Counted from the stretch's first letter, positions 50,601-61,915 are shown. The stretch is DNA of 64,000 nucleotides from Edaphochlamys debaryana (GCA_016858145.1 JAEHOE010000086.1:372001-436000), one strand, 5' to 3'. The notes: generated by a model from the sequence alone, not told the origin. Numbers and translations are program-made.

Positions 50601-53600
50601 CATGGGGTCCGTGGCGAGGCGGGAGCGACCAGGGCTTGGGGGCCGGGGCGCGGGCGGAGGGGCCGTGATGGTGTGGTGGGGGCGGGTTTAAGGATGGGGG
50701 GTCGTGAGGGTGAGGGCTGTGGGCTGTGGGCTGGGCGAGGGGTCAACGCGGAGGCCAGTGGCTTGGCGTTGTGGGGCCCTGATGTGCACCCCGACCCCGA
50801 CATGCAAAACCCAGGTTCGAGCCATCTCATTCACCGGCGGCGCCGGAGCCGACTGCGCCGCCGTCAGCGCCGCCCTCGCGGCGGCTGCCGCTGCCGCCGG
50901 CGGCGCCGTCGGCGGCTGCAGCCCCGTCAGCGTTCCCGTCGCCGTGGCGGGTCAGGCGGAGGTGGCTCCACCTGACGATGCCGGCGGCGGCGGCGACAAC
51001 GGCGGCGGCGGGTTCAAGTGGTGGATTGTGGTGGCGGCGGTGGCGGGGGCGCTGCTGCTGCTGTTACTGATCCTGGCGGCGGTGATGTGGCGGCGGCGGC
51101 GGAAGGTGGGTGACGGCGGCGGAAGGCACCCGCGGTGATTGCTATTGGGCTTGGTGAGGGCACGTGGCGGCTGAATCTGCATGCTGCAGATCCGGTCCGG
51201 TCCAGTCCGGTCCGGTCCAGCGTCCCCACCCGTATCCGGTCCAGTCCAGTCCGGTCCGGCATTCCTGCACCCATCTTGCGCGATCTGGAAAGGTTGCCTG
51301 GGGCTGAATCCAGCGTCCCTTCGTCCTTGGCCGCAGGGATTCGAGGTCGCCGCGGCGGCGGACCCGGGCAAGGGCGAGGCCGCAACGGGCCTCGACGTTG
51401 CCGCCGCCGCCGCCGCGGGCGCGGGCGCTGGCGGCGCCGCCGGCGGCGCGGGCCACTGGGCCGCCGCCGCCGCCGCCAGGCCAGGTCAGGGTTACGACGA
51501 TGAGGATGATGCCTTGGCGCCGTTACACGATTTCGACGCCCCTGAACGTGCCCCTACGATTAGGGTGTCACACGCTGGCGTGATCGAGCTGGAAGTTGAA
51601 TCGTCGGCTGTGCCTGGCGGCGGCGGCAACGGCGGCGGCGACGTCGACGGCGAGGCCTGGCGGACCTCCGCCGTCGGCATGGCGCCGCTGAGTCACGGTG
51701 CTGACGTCACTGGCGGCGCTGGCGACGCTGGCGGCGGCGGCGGCGGCAGCGGCGGCTGGCTCGACGGCGGCGCGACGGCCAACAGCGGCGGCGGCGCAGG
51801 CCGCAGCACGCTGCCGCCGCTGGCGGCCGGCGGCGGCAAGATCCAGATCGAGGCCTCGCCGCTGGATCGAGCCCGGCCCGTGCTGCCCGCCATCCAGACG
51901 GGGCGCAGCAAAGGTGCGTCCCGGCCTCCCGGGGCTGACGTGCTTCCAGGTCCTCCTTTCTTGGGGCATTGTTCTTTCGCTCGCTCTTTAATCCTCTTAT
52001 CTGCTCTTTTCGCTGCACGCCACGCGCCCACAAGCCCAGCCCGCCTAGCCTCCGCCCTCGTGTGCCCTCCCGCACTTGCCACGTCAGCCCCTGCACCGTA
52101 ACCTTCCCACCCAGTGCCCCTACCCCAAACCCTCCCGACCCCCCTGCAGGAGACCTGCTGCCCGGCGGCCTCCTGCTGCCCCCCCTGGAGCGACACGGCA
52201 ACGCCCTGCCCGCCCTGACCGGCGCCAGGTACGCCACACCCCCAGCGGGAGCGCACGGCGGCGGCGGCGGCAGCGCTGGCGGCGCCGGCGGAGCTGGCGC
52301 CAGCGGTGACGGGATTGGCGGCGGCGGCTTCGGCAGTGGCGGCAGCGGCGGCGGCGGTGGCCTTGGCGGCAGCGGTGCGTGGAGCAACGGCGGCACTGGC
52401 GGCGGCACTGCTGGCGGCGGCGATGGCGTGACGTCACCGCTGACGCCGCCGCTGGGGACTGTGGATCTACGCAAGCCTCTGCTCCCGGGACAGTCCTCGG
52501 CACCTGGACCTGGCGGCGGCGGCGGCGGCGGCGGCAGGGTCGACGGCGCCGCCGAGGGCGGCAGAGGCGGTGACGGCAGCGGGACGGCCGCAACGCTTGT
52601 ACTGGCGGCAGCTGCCGCCGCCGCCGCCGGCGGCGGGGTGCTGGCGGTGGCGCTGAGGCGGAGCTCGGACCGGGGCGGGGATGCGGACCGAGACCGACGC
52701 AGCAGCGGCTCTAGCGACCTGTTCCTGGTGGGTTACACGGGGGGTTTGGGGTTTCGGGCACAGAGGTGTGACCGAACCTGCCGATCCTCCTGGCGTATGG
52801 CCGTCTGCGGGTAGAGCGGTGGTGTCTGCCCTCTGGCTGTCTCCCTCACGCAGGGGGCCCTTGCGCTAGGCAGGGGGGGAGGACGGGAGGCGGCTCACAG
52901 CTGAGGGCAGGGGGCTGGGGCGGGGCGCGACGGAGGGCGCGGCAATCACGTGGAGGGGAATCATGCCAGGGTGGCCCGATCCCTTCAGGCCAGCCCTCCT
53001 GCCCGGTGCTGGCCCGATCCCTTCAGGCCAGCCCTCCTGCCCGGTGCTGCCAGGCTGCCGCCTGGTACCCCCCTCGCCCTTCCCCCGGGCCCCCGCGCTC
53101 CCAGGGCTCTCCCATGGCGTCCGGGGCCTGTCCCTTCATTCCTCCCCTCCCCTCAACCCACGCCTCAACCCGCCTGACTCCCACCCGCCCCTCTTACCCC
53201 CCGTCCTCGCCCCTTGGGCCCCCTCCTTCCCCCCACAGGACGGCCAAGGCCAAGGCCAGTTGGGGGCCGAGAGGAGCTCCCAGGGCCCCTCCCAGGGCCG
53301 CAGCCCCTCCGCCCGGAGCCTGCTGGCGCGGAGCCCGGCCGGGGCGGTGCCGCCGCGGCGCCTGGACGACGTGGAGGTGCGTGCGCGGAGGGCGGGCCCA
53401 CGCCGGGCCCACCGGGGCCCAACTTGTACTTGCATCGGGCCCAAGAAGGTCCAAAGGGGCCCCAGGGGGGGTGTCCACTGCTGCTGTGGATTGGGCAGGG
53501 AATGGTTACTTCAGACTCCACTCCACTCCAACCCGAGTCCCCACCGGCTGCGCACATGACAAGTCGAAACACGTCTTCAACACAGTATCCGCAATGCTCC

Positions 53601-54063
53601 CACCCCACAGGAAGTAATCTCCCTGGCCTCGACACCGCGCGGCGGATCCTTCGCGGGAGCCGCCTCGCCCTTCGCCGGCGGTGGCGGCGGCGGCGCCGCG
53701 GGCGGTGGTGGCTTCGGAGCCGGCTACAGCAGGCTGGGGCCTGGTGAAGGCGCAGGCGCCGCCGGCTCTGGCGGCGCCGCCGATTCCGCCGGCGCTTCGC
53801 CCGCGCGGGGTGGCTTCATGGGCAAGCTCTCACGCTTCCTTGGCCGTGTCAGCGGCAGCGGCGGCGGCGGCAAGGTCAGCGTTGACGGCGGCGGCGGTGG
53901 CAGCGGCGGCGGTGGTACTGGCGGCGGCGGCATGCGCAGCGTCGGCGTCGGCGGTGGCGGCGCTGGCGGCGGCAGCTGGGCTGGCGGCGTCACGGGCGCG
54001 CCGTCGCACACGCAGGTCGACGGCTGGACCGCTGACGTCGAGGCCGACGGCGACCAACATCCA

Positions 54064-54104
<41 letters not shown>

Positions 54105-57100
54105 AAGCGCTGTCGGCGGCCGCATCGCTGTCGGTGGCGGCGGCGGCGGCAGCGCCAGCGGCTGGGGCCCTGGGCTACAAGGCGGCGTTGGACCCGGCGG
54201 CACCGCTGGCGGCCGGCGGGGCTCTGAAGCCGGCGGCGGAATGGCCGCTGGCGGCGGCGGCGGAGGTGGTTCTGAGGCCAGCGCTGCCGGCAGCGGAGGC
54301 GGAGGTGGCAACGGCTTCGGCGCTGCCACCGGGGGTGGCGGCGGAGGCGGCTTCGTCGCTGCCACAGGGGGTGGTGGCGGAGGCGGCTTCGGCGCTGCCA
54401 CAGGGGGTGGCGGCGGAGGCGGCTTCGTCGCTGCCACAGGGGGTGGTGGCGGAGGCGGCTTCGGCGCTGCCACAGGGGGTGGTGGCGGAGGCGGCTTCGG
54501 CGCTGCCACCGGGGGTGGCGGCGGAGGCGGCTTCGTCGCTGCCACAGGGGGTGGTGGCGGAGGCGGCTTCGTCGCTGCCACAGGGGGTGGCGGCGGAGGC
54601 GGCTTCGGCGCTGCCACAGGGGGTGGTGGCGGAGGCGGCTTCGTCGCTGCCACAGGGGGTGGTGGCGGAGGCGGCTTCGTCGCTGCCACCGGGGGTGGTG
54701 GCGGAGGCGGCTTCGTCGCTGCCACAGGGGGTGGTGGCGGAGGCGGCTTCGGCGCTGCCACAGGGGGTGGTGGCGGAGGCGGCTTCGGCGCTGCCACCGG
54801 GGGTGGTGGCGGAGGCGGCTTCGGCGCTGCCACCGGGGGTGGTGGCGGAGACGGCTTCGGCGCTGCCACCGGGGGTGGTGGCGGAGGCAGCTTCGGCGCT
54901 GCCACAGGCGGAGAGGGCAGCAACTTTGGAGCCTTTGCTGGCGGCGGCGGTGGTGGTCCGGAGCCCAGGACCGGCGGCGGCGCTGGCGGCGGCTTCGGAG
55001 CGTATCCAAGCGGCGACGGCGGAGGCGGCTTTGCAGCCAATGCAGGCGGCGGCGATGGCGGAGGCTTTGGAGCCGCGTTTGGCGGCGGCGGTGGCTTCGG
55101 AGCGGCTGCCACCGACAGCCCTGGACACGGATTCGAATCTGGCGGCTCTGGGGACGGCAGGATGGCTGGCGCCGCCGCTGGGGCCGCCGCCGGGTCCGGT
55201 GCTGGCGGCACCGCTGGCGGCGGCAGCAGCTGGCAGCCTGGCGTCGGCGTCGGCGGGGGCGCCAGCGCCGGCCGCGGCAGCCCTGACGCCGGCGCTGTGC
55301 CGGGTGTGGGGGCCGGCGGCGGCAGGCTGTCAGCGGTGCCACCGCACTTGCTCGCAAGGTGCGCCTTGGGTGCTCGGAGATCACAGCGCAACATCACCCC
55401 GCACTGGCCCATCCCTTGGAGCGTGATCGACACATGCTGCGCGCTTGGTAGTTGGTGCCCTCCTGCACACCCTCCGACAAACACATGCCGCAAGCTTGCT
55501 CCCCACCGCTCCCCATAACACTGCGCCTCCCCCCGTGGCCTGCGGCTACCCTTTCTCCCGTCTCTAGTCTCTCCACGCACACACCCCTTTGCGCACCCCT
55601 TGCCCCCTCAGGCCCGGCGAGGTGGAGGCCAGCGGTGCCTCCATGGCGTCCCTCGGCACCACACTGGACCCCTCTCCGGGGACCGGGGCGGCGCCCCCGG
55701 CCGGCGGCGGCGCGCCCTCGGGGCCCGCCCCGGGCTCGGCCGGGCCCGGGCTCGGTCTTGAGGTCGGGGGCCTGTTCGGTCCCGCGGCGGGCGGCGGTTC
55801 GCGGGCCAAGCCAAGTGCCGGGTCGAGCCTGCCTCCGATAGGCCTCCGCAGGTGAGAGTTGCTCGGAGGGCTGGACGGTTGGGAGGGCTTTGAGGGCTGG
55901 GAGGGCTGGGAAAGTTGTACTCACGGAGCGTTGTACCGTGAGGGTTTCTGGGTCGTTTTCTCTTGACGCATGCGCCCACGCCGCTCACGCACACCGCTTC
56001 CCTCGCAACCCCCATCCTTTCCCCTCCCCCAACGCCCTCCGCTTCGCCCCCGCACGGCCCCCACCACCTCGACCTGTCCTCCCTCACGTCTCAAACCCCT
56101 CCTCCCTCCCCTCCGCCCTTCACCCCACACCAGGCCCGGGCCGGGCGGCCTGGACGGCTCCCTGGACCCAGAGCCAGAGCCACCGGGGTCGGACGCAGGG
56201 GCACCCCCCGGCGGCGCCTCAGCCGGGGGCGGCCGCGGCTGGCCCTTCCACCGGGCAACGGGCGGCGAGGCGGGGGCGGACGTGGAGGACGAGGAGGGGG
56301 CGGCGGGGCCGGAGGGCGGCCGGGGCTTCGGCGGTGCGAGGGCCCCGCTGCCGCCGCCCCCCCGTGGCTTCCGAAGGTGAGGCAAGACCGCGGGCTGAGT
56401 CGCACTGCTCGCCCCTAATACGTTCTCCACATGCTAGCAGCATTACCATGGAAAGCCCTGTTCCGACAGCCAACCGCACACGAGCTCCAATGAAGAGCTC
56501 TAGGAAGCACCGCCGACAAAGTCACTCATGTGACGGACCCTAGCCCCCATGTGCTGCCCTTTGGCCTTTGGCGCGGCCGACCTGCCGAATCCGTCCACCC
56601 CTCTTCCAGGCCCGGAGACGGTGCGACCGATGGAGCGTTCGAAGCTCAGAGTCCCGCGCACGGCGGCGGCGCCGGCGGCGGTGACACGGCGCCGGGCCGG
56701 GCCGCCGGCGGGCGGGCCATGCAGCGGCCGGGTGGTGGCGAGGCGGGCGGAGACTGGGAGGAAGACGCCGACCCGGGGTGGGAGGAGCGGCGCCGGGCGG
56801 CGGCGGCAGGCGGGGCGGGCCTGGCACCCAACCTACGTGGCTTCCAGAGGTGGGCAAACCCTGGGGAGGGGCAGCGGCTGCGCCCGGCGGAACCTTGCAA
56901 GAGATTGAGCCTCCGGCACACTGGCGGCCCGCTGCCCAGCCCCCACGCTTTTCCCCCACGCGCCTTTTACGCCCGCCCGTAGTGTGTGCTCACGAATGCC
57001 TCTTACATGCCCAGTTCACGTTTCATCACATGCCGCTTCCATGCCCGCACCGTCCAGGCCCGGCGCCGGAGCACAGGACAGCACTGAGGACGACGACGCC

Positions 57101-57790
57101 CCCGGTGCCGCGTCCCCTGGGGCCCGGGCCCGGGGCGGGCCCGCTGGGGCCCGCACGGGCCCCTCCAAGCGCGGCCTCCACCTCAAGTTCACCAGCATAC
57201 GGGGCACCGAGGTGGGGGGCCCCAGGTGGAAAGGAGCGCGGCCACGTGTGGGCCGCAATGAATGCTTTGCGCTACCTGCCCACTTGTCGCCCCCGGCTAC
57301 CACCAAACGCATGACTCATGCCCGTACGCCATGCCCATGCAGGCCCGGGAGGAGGACATGGAGCTGGAGGAGGGGTACGGGGCCCCGACGGGCCCGGGCC
57401 CGGGCCTGGGCCCGGTCCCCGAGCTCCCGCCCGACGCAACGGACGAGGTGCGCTGCCCGACGCACGGGCCCGAGCTGAAGCCTCCTAGGACCCTCCCCAC
57501 TCGCCGCCTCCCCTCTCCCTATCCCTCCCCCGCTTTGCCGTCCTCCTACCTATCCATCCTCCCGCCATCCTCCCGCTCCCCACCCCCCTCTGATCCCATT
57601 TCCCCCCAACCCGCCCCCACCCTGACAGGAGCGGCGCCTGAACGCCATGCTGCACGCCGCACGTGGCCCAGCCCTCGCAGATCGCGAGATCGGCGCCGTG
57701 GATGCCGTACAGCTGCAGCGCGAGATCCGGCGCAAGGCTCTGCTGGAGCAGATGAAGCGGGGGTGGGCGGAGAGCATGCGGCGCGGATGA
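38674..57790 (+). CDS. Giant type I membrane HRGP: Pro-rich ectodomain, TM, Gly/Phe-repeat tail
   Basis: No family recognised. About 31 exons give roughly 3,860 residues. Exon bounds: 38674-39678, 40339-40382, 40756-40813, 41035-41121, 41257-41407, 41769-41902, 42031-42105, 42230-42940, 43194-43436, 43688-43768, 43986-44063, 44412-44609, 44777-44909, 45147-45340, 45490-45593, 45715-49196, 49284-49336, 49639-49809, 49996-50034, 50202-50270, 50815-51105, 51337-51913, 52150-52727, 53239-53376, 53611-55358, 55612-55851, 56134-56376, 56610-56849, 57058-57211, 57343-57447, 57629-57790. All junction phases agree. Order: signal peptide (core GIIVVLVLAL), a Ser/Gly/Ala-rich region, a Cys-bearing globular part with N-glycosylation sites, a Pro/Ser shaft (SPPPP, PPSPP), a membrane-proximal domain, a TM helix at 51019-51090 followed by RRRRK, then a cytoplasmic Gly-rich tail ending in a basic helix. 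Exons 8 and 16 need one and five single-base frame corrections. Probably a cell-wall or flagellar surface protein; function unknown. Confidence 0.78.
39687..39858. repeat. GGGCGGC heptamer minisatellite in intron 1, right copy
   Basis: Same array as in the left copy, with one T substitution in the middle (GGGCGGT near 39790). The copy number is almost unchanged between duplicates. Confidence 0.9.
45715..49196 (+). other. Pro-rich shaft exon of the giant gene with frame changes
   Basis: A 3.5-kb stretch of almost continuous CCN codons with Ser, Ala, Leu and Thr. The coherent Pro/Ser reading moves to the next frame at about 46100, 47695, 47962, 48350 and 48690, each time in or beside C runs and each time by one base in the same direction. 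The entry frame (A-R-P-R-P-P-P-P) and the exit frame (AVVITFPTPLSPNANLTEI) both splice correctly to their neighbours only if these shifts are bridged. Confidence 0.7.
54331..54906 (+). repeat. Sixteen tandem 36-bp units encoding GGGGGGGF(V/G)AAT
   Basis: In exon 25 of the giant gene, 16 perfect-length 36-bp units encode seven Gly, Phe, Val or Gly, Ala, Ala, Thr. The Val/Gly choice alternates irregularly; the last two units carry Asp and Ser substitutions. The array lies on the predicted cytoplasmic side. On the opposite strand the same DNA reads as a long Pro-rich frame, which is a shadow. Confidence 0.93.
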
Positions 57791-58937
57791 CGGCCCCATC
57801 CGGTCTATGACGGTAGACGGTTAAGGCCGTTGCGGGAGCTTCCGGGGCCTTCGGGGCCCCAGGAATTGCTGTCAAGTGATGGATGGATGCAGCGCCGGGG
57901 GGTGGAACGGGAGTTGCACGCCATCAGATTCAGTAACATCTATTCATGGGCCTGGGCTTGACAAATGCCGACTTCCGGTAACCAGGACTGAGGGAGGCCC
58001 CCAGGCTGTGCAAGCTGGGGTGGATAGGACTGAGCGCCGCAGCGATGCGGAACGGAACAAGTTTTGCGCTGCGCTGGGGACAATGGCTTGACTCTGCGTT
58101 GGTGCTTGCTGGTGGCATCTCTGATAGAACATATCGGCTTGTACGGTTGCAACGCTTGGCACGCGGCTTACGGTTTGCATTCATGTGAGTCGTCCTTTGT
58201 AGCGGCACCACCAAACGTTTAGGGGCATTTGGGCATGCGCACAGCATCCGATACCAAACAGCAGGTGGCCCATGGAAAGGCCCACCAGGTTCCTCATCCA
58301 TTTCCTTGCCTGTGCATGCGCCTTCGTAGTACCGTCGCGGACGGCACCTTTCGTTGCCCACGGCACCACGTGCTTTCACCCTCCCCGTGACCGCTTCCGG
58401 TCCTCACGCGTTTAGCTCTTTCACAACTTACCGTATTATTTTAAAAGACACGTTTGGGATGTGTCGTGTGTGTGCCAGTGTGAAGAAGTCCATCTGACAT
58501 CTAGGGGCGTTTGTAGTGGATGGCGGTGGATGGAGGCTTCCGGACACTGTCGTAGTGTCGTATGATGGCTGCTGGGGTCGAGTTGAGGGCGGTGGTTGTC
58601 TTGCCTTGTCTGCATTGACTCCAGCAGGGGAATCATGCCCATGTCTGCATGAGCATGGGCCCATATATAGCCCGTCCGGGCACGTACATAAGTGTTATTG
58701 ACTAGGAGGGCAAGAGGTCCGCTGACGCGTGCGTCAAAGGCGGCTGTGCGCAGGGCATAGGGGGCTGACGGCCCACACGCCAACATGGGCCCGCACGGCG
58801 GGACGCTGTCTCCCAAGCGCTGCTCGGCACCAGATGCTTGCCGGTAACACAAAGGCAAAGCGCAATTGCGGTCTGTGAACTCTCACTCTTGGTTATGCCT
58901 GTAGCCGAGGCCCAGTTTGGTCTTCTACCCCTCAGGC

Positions 58938-58942
58938 TGTAA
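58938..58942 (+). terminator. TGTAA poly(A) signal, possible 3' end of the giant gene
   Basis: First clear plus-strand TGTAA found downstream of the TGA at 57788-57790. It implies a 3' UTR of about 1.15 kb, long but not unusual for these algae. Confidence 0.4.
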
Positions 58943-59040
58943 AGTGGACAGCACGTATTGACTATACAGTACGCCGCGACTGACTGACTCATCATGCTGC
59001 GGGGTGCTGGCCGCAGCCCTCCCATCCCTCACGGGTTAGA

Positions 59041-59871
59041 ATGGACACCGCAGCTGTTGCGGGGTCACGGGGGTTGAGGGTTCTGCCGCACATGCCTCAC
59101 GCCGGCACCCATTCTCTCACAGCCCACGTGCCTCTGATCCCCCGCCCGGCTGCCAGCGAGTCCCGTTGTCGGTGGGGCAGGCGCGCCATGCCCCCGTGTC
59201 GCTCCCTCGCAAGTAAGCTGCAAGGCTACCCAGAACGACACGAAGCGGGGTGCGCAGTCCCGTCCTTGATGGGGTATCGAAAGACACCGGCAGAAGGGGG
59301 TGGGGTCCAGCCCAGGGCGAGATCCGAGAGTACGGCACCGAGAGTTCAAGCCAGGCGAGGGCCTGGTCAGGGACCCCAGTCCCCGGCGGGCGGGGGAGGG
59401 GGGAGGTGTGCAACGCCAACCTCCAACCCGCCCCTCGTGCAGCAGAAAGCTCCACCCTGCAGCACACCTGCTACACCAGACGCCGTCACGGCTGCCAGCC
59501 CTTCACGCGCTGCAGGGAAGGCCCACGGCAGGTCAGGGAAGCAGAATGCCCGCGGCCTGCCGGGGGAGCAGGCCCCTCCCAGCCACAGAGGTCGAAGCAG
59601 GCCCCGCGCAGCCCCTCCTCTCCCAGCACCGCAAGGACGCCACGAAAATTTGGCAACCCGCAGCGCCCTTGCCCTGGCGCACCTCACTCAGTTAACTGGC
59701 CGCGTGCTCGCCCTCCGCCACTGCCCGCCCTCCACAGCAACCGTCGCACGGGCGCATGTAGCTGCACCCCTGTTCTCTGCTGCAAGAACCGAAGCAGCTA
59801 CCACCTGCAGGTTGCAGGCAGCAGCGCACTCTGCTGCGCCCGGCATTGACTCAGTTGTAGGCAGGCAGTAA
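59041..59871 (+). CDS. Doubtful hypothetical protein (276 codons)
   Basis: Uninterrupted ATG-to-TAA frame. The encoded sequence is rich in Ala, Pro, Arg and Ser, without a domain, signal peptide or membrane segment that I recognise, and its codon use is less biased than in the adjacent gene at 60548. Long chance frames are common in DNA of this GC content, so this may be non-coding. Confidence 0.2.
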   Translation: MDTAAVAGSRGLRVLPHMPHAGTHSLTAHVPLIPRPAASESRCRWGRRAMPPCRSLASKLQGYPERHEAGCAVPSLMGYRKTPAEGGGVQPRARSESTAPRVQARRGPGQGPQSPAGGGGGRCATPTSNPPLVQQKAPPCSTPATPDAVTAASPSRAAGKAHGRSGKQNARGLPGEQAPPSHRGRSRPRAAPPLPAPQGRHENLATRSALALAHLTQLTGRVLALRHCPPSTATVARAHVAAPLFSAARTEAATTCRLQAAAHSAAPGIDSVVGRQ

Positions 59872-60547
59872 AGTGGAGGCCCCATCGTCCAGGAGGGCCC
59901 CGCGCCTGAGGGGCGAGTCCCCTGGGTCCATGCGAGCAGACTCCGGCCCCAGTAGGCATCCCACACGCACAGCGCGGCACTCCTAGCCCCGCCGGCGCTG
60001 GACGCCGTGTGACGCCTGGGCCGGTTGGGGCTACCGAGTGTGGGGTGGTGGGGGTGTTTGACCTGATGCTGAGCCGGGCGGTGCGTCCCCGGTTGGCCCG
60101 CATGGCGACCCATGCCAACTCCGATGTCTTGAGCTGCGTGATCCTCTGTTGGTCAGTCTCCGAGACACCTGACCAGGCTGGCGGGAGGACGCCGAGGATG
60201 CGCGGGTCCGAAGGTGCCTTCGCCAAATGGCTAGCGCGTTGTGCGTTAAATTGTGTGGTGGAGCTTCACAGAGAGTTTGCAGTGAAAGCCAGAGTCCACG
60301 CGAGTGTCTACGCGGGCAGAACTTTTACGCGCGGCAAGTAGTTCCAAAGCCGCTCTGTTTGCTGTAGTGAGCTTTGGTGTGTGTAGGGTGTCGTATGGGT
60401 TGTGGGCCGCTATATCCCGCTTCAGGGCAATCCCGCCCTCAGGGCCCCGATGCGCGCGGGGATGCTTGTAGGCGGCGCTCCGCCCTTGCCTCGCCCCTTT
60501 TCACTTGCTCTATACCCCTACCCCTTTACCTCACCAAGCCAGCCAAA

Positions 60548-61439
60548 ATGGCCGACCGCAAGGCTGCTGTTAAGGAGGGTGGCAAGAAGGGCGTGGACAT
60601 TGTCGGTGGGTACCCGCCGATTTGCAGATCAGCTATGGCGGCACTGCAGCGCCTGTCCTTAGCTTGGCCTCCGTGCGCTGTGGATAGCGTTTAAGCTGGA
60701 GCTGGCGAACAAATTGGCGCCTCAGGTGGGCGCCTGGGCCCGGGACGCATCCTTGGTAACGATTTTCGCTGGGCCCGGGCGCAGGCATGTCCGACATGGG
60801 TGGCGTCAAGTTCTTCAACATCGTGCTTGAGACCGCTAACGGCGATGCTGAGCTCATCAAGGCCGTGCTGGAGGGCATGAACGCCCCGGTCGATGAGGCT
60901 GCTGAGGAGCGCAAGGGCGGCGCCGGTCACCTGGGCAAGATGCTGCTGTCCGCTGGCGACAAGGCCCTGGCCCTGCTGTGCAACGTCCCCAAGGAGCTGG
61001 CCGCGGCCAATGAGAAGGTCAAGGCCAGCGCCTGGGTGGACAAGCTGGTTGAGGCCGCTGGCGGCAAGGTTGCCAGCCGCGAGGACGGCGAGGAGACCAT
61101 CGTCGTTGTCATCGAGGGCAACGCCGAGGCCGGGCACTTCCCCCTGAAGATGCGCGATGCCGCCCAGAACGCGGGCTTCGCGTTCCTGCGCGAGAACGGC
61201 CTCATCCCCGATGCCGACTCTGACGACGACTACATCCCCGGTAGGTCCATGGGAAGGTGCATCAATTGGCTGCGGCACTCTGGGGAAAGGGGCTGGCGGA
61301 ACCGGGGGGCAGCGTGCCACCTTAGGGTAAGGTGGCCCCGCCTCGGGGCCTGAGCAAAGCGCACCTCCATTCCTCCTGACACCCGCCCTTCCTCCATTGG
61401 ACCACTGCAGACCCCGAGGCCGCTGGCATTGAGTGGTAA
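60548..61439 (+). CDS. Unidentified 180-residue acidic protein, strong codon bias
   Basis: Exons 60548-60605, 60785-61240 and 61411-61439 join in consistent phase (1 and 1) and end in TAA. The start lies in GCCAAAATGGCC, an ideal context for these algae, after a pyrimidine-rich leader. Product: a short basic N terminus (DRKAAVKEGGKKG), a mixed alpha/beta central part with FFNIVLETANGD, LLSAGDKALALLCNVPKEL and FPLKMRDAAQNAGFAFLREN, and an acidic end (DADSDDDYIPDPEAAG) closing with IEW. No signal peptide or membrane segment. Codon choice is almost wholly GCC, CTG, AAG, GAG and GGC, as in highly expressed Chlamydomonas genes, so an abundant soluble protein is likely. A second Met at 60787 (start of exon 2) is an alternative start. 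I do not recognise the family. Confidence 0.85.
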
Positions 61440-61915
61440 ACTCCCGGCTGCTCATTGGGGAGACGCCACTACCGCCGCTGCTCGGCGCGCGGTGCCTAGC
61501 AGCTGCAGCCAGCAGCGGAGCGGCGGCGGACACCCTTGGCGATTTGCTTGACGGCGCAGCGGCCAGGCGCCACACGACTTGACACAGGTGGTCGCCTGGC
61601 GACCGCTCTCTAGATAGGCCTGACCGCTGAGTGACTGAAACTACGCGGGAGGACTAAGCACCACCGGCTGGTGCACGGCCCGGCGTTGGCTCGTAGCTCA
61701 TCGTTGGTGCACCTTGCTGGGGGGACGAGCCTGTCCTATGTTGCGGCCCCAAGGGCCCGATACATGGGCGTTGGGCTGTGGCCCTAAGGGCCCGACACAT
61801 GGACTTGGGCGTTGACGCTCCTCGCTGGGGGGCGGAGCGGACCGGTTGCCACGCCGCGCCGCTCGGGGGTTGTTGGAAGTTGAGCAAGGACGGAGATGTG
61901 GACTTGGAAAGGCCC

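Larger units (their letters stand above)
57791..60547. other. Intergenic region downstream of the giant gene
   Basis: Likely 3' UTR of the giant gene up to about 58950, then spacer. No known domain in any frame. An ATG-initiated 276-codon open frame at 59041-59871 is listed separately as doubtful. A TATA-like CCATATATAG occurs at 58662. Confidence 0.45.

Noticed and set aside
54175..55128. Minus-strand Ala/Thr/Ser repeat frame
   Set aside because: Another antisense frame of the same 36-bp array, with no start context or exon structure.
53724..55580. Long minus-strand Pro-rich open frame (PPPPPPP-VA repeats)
   Set aside because: It is the antisense reading of the Gly/Phe array; the plus frame has matching splice phases and neighbours.
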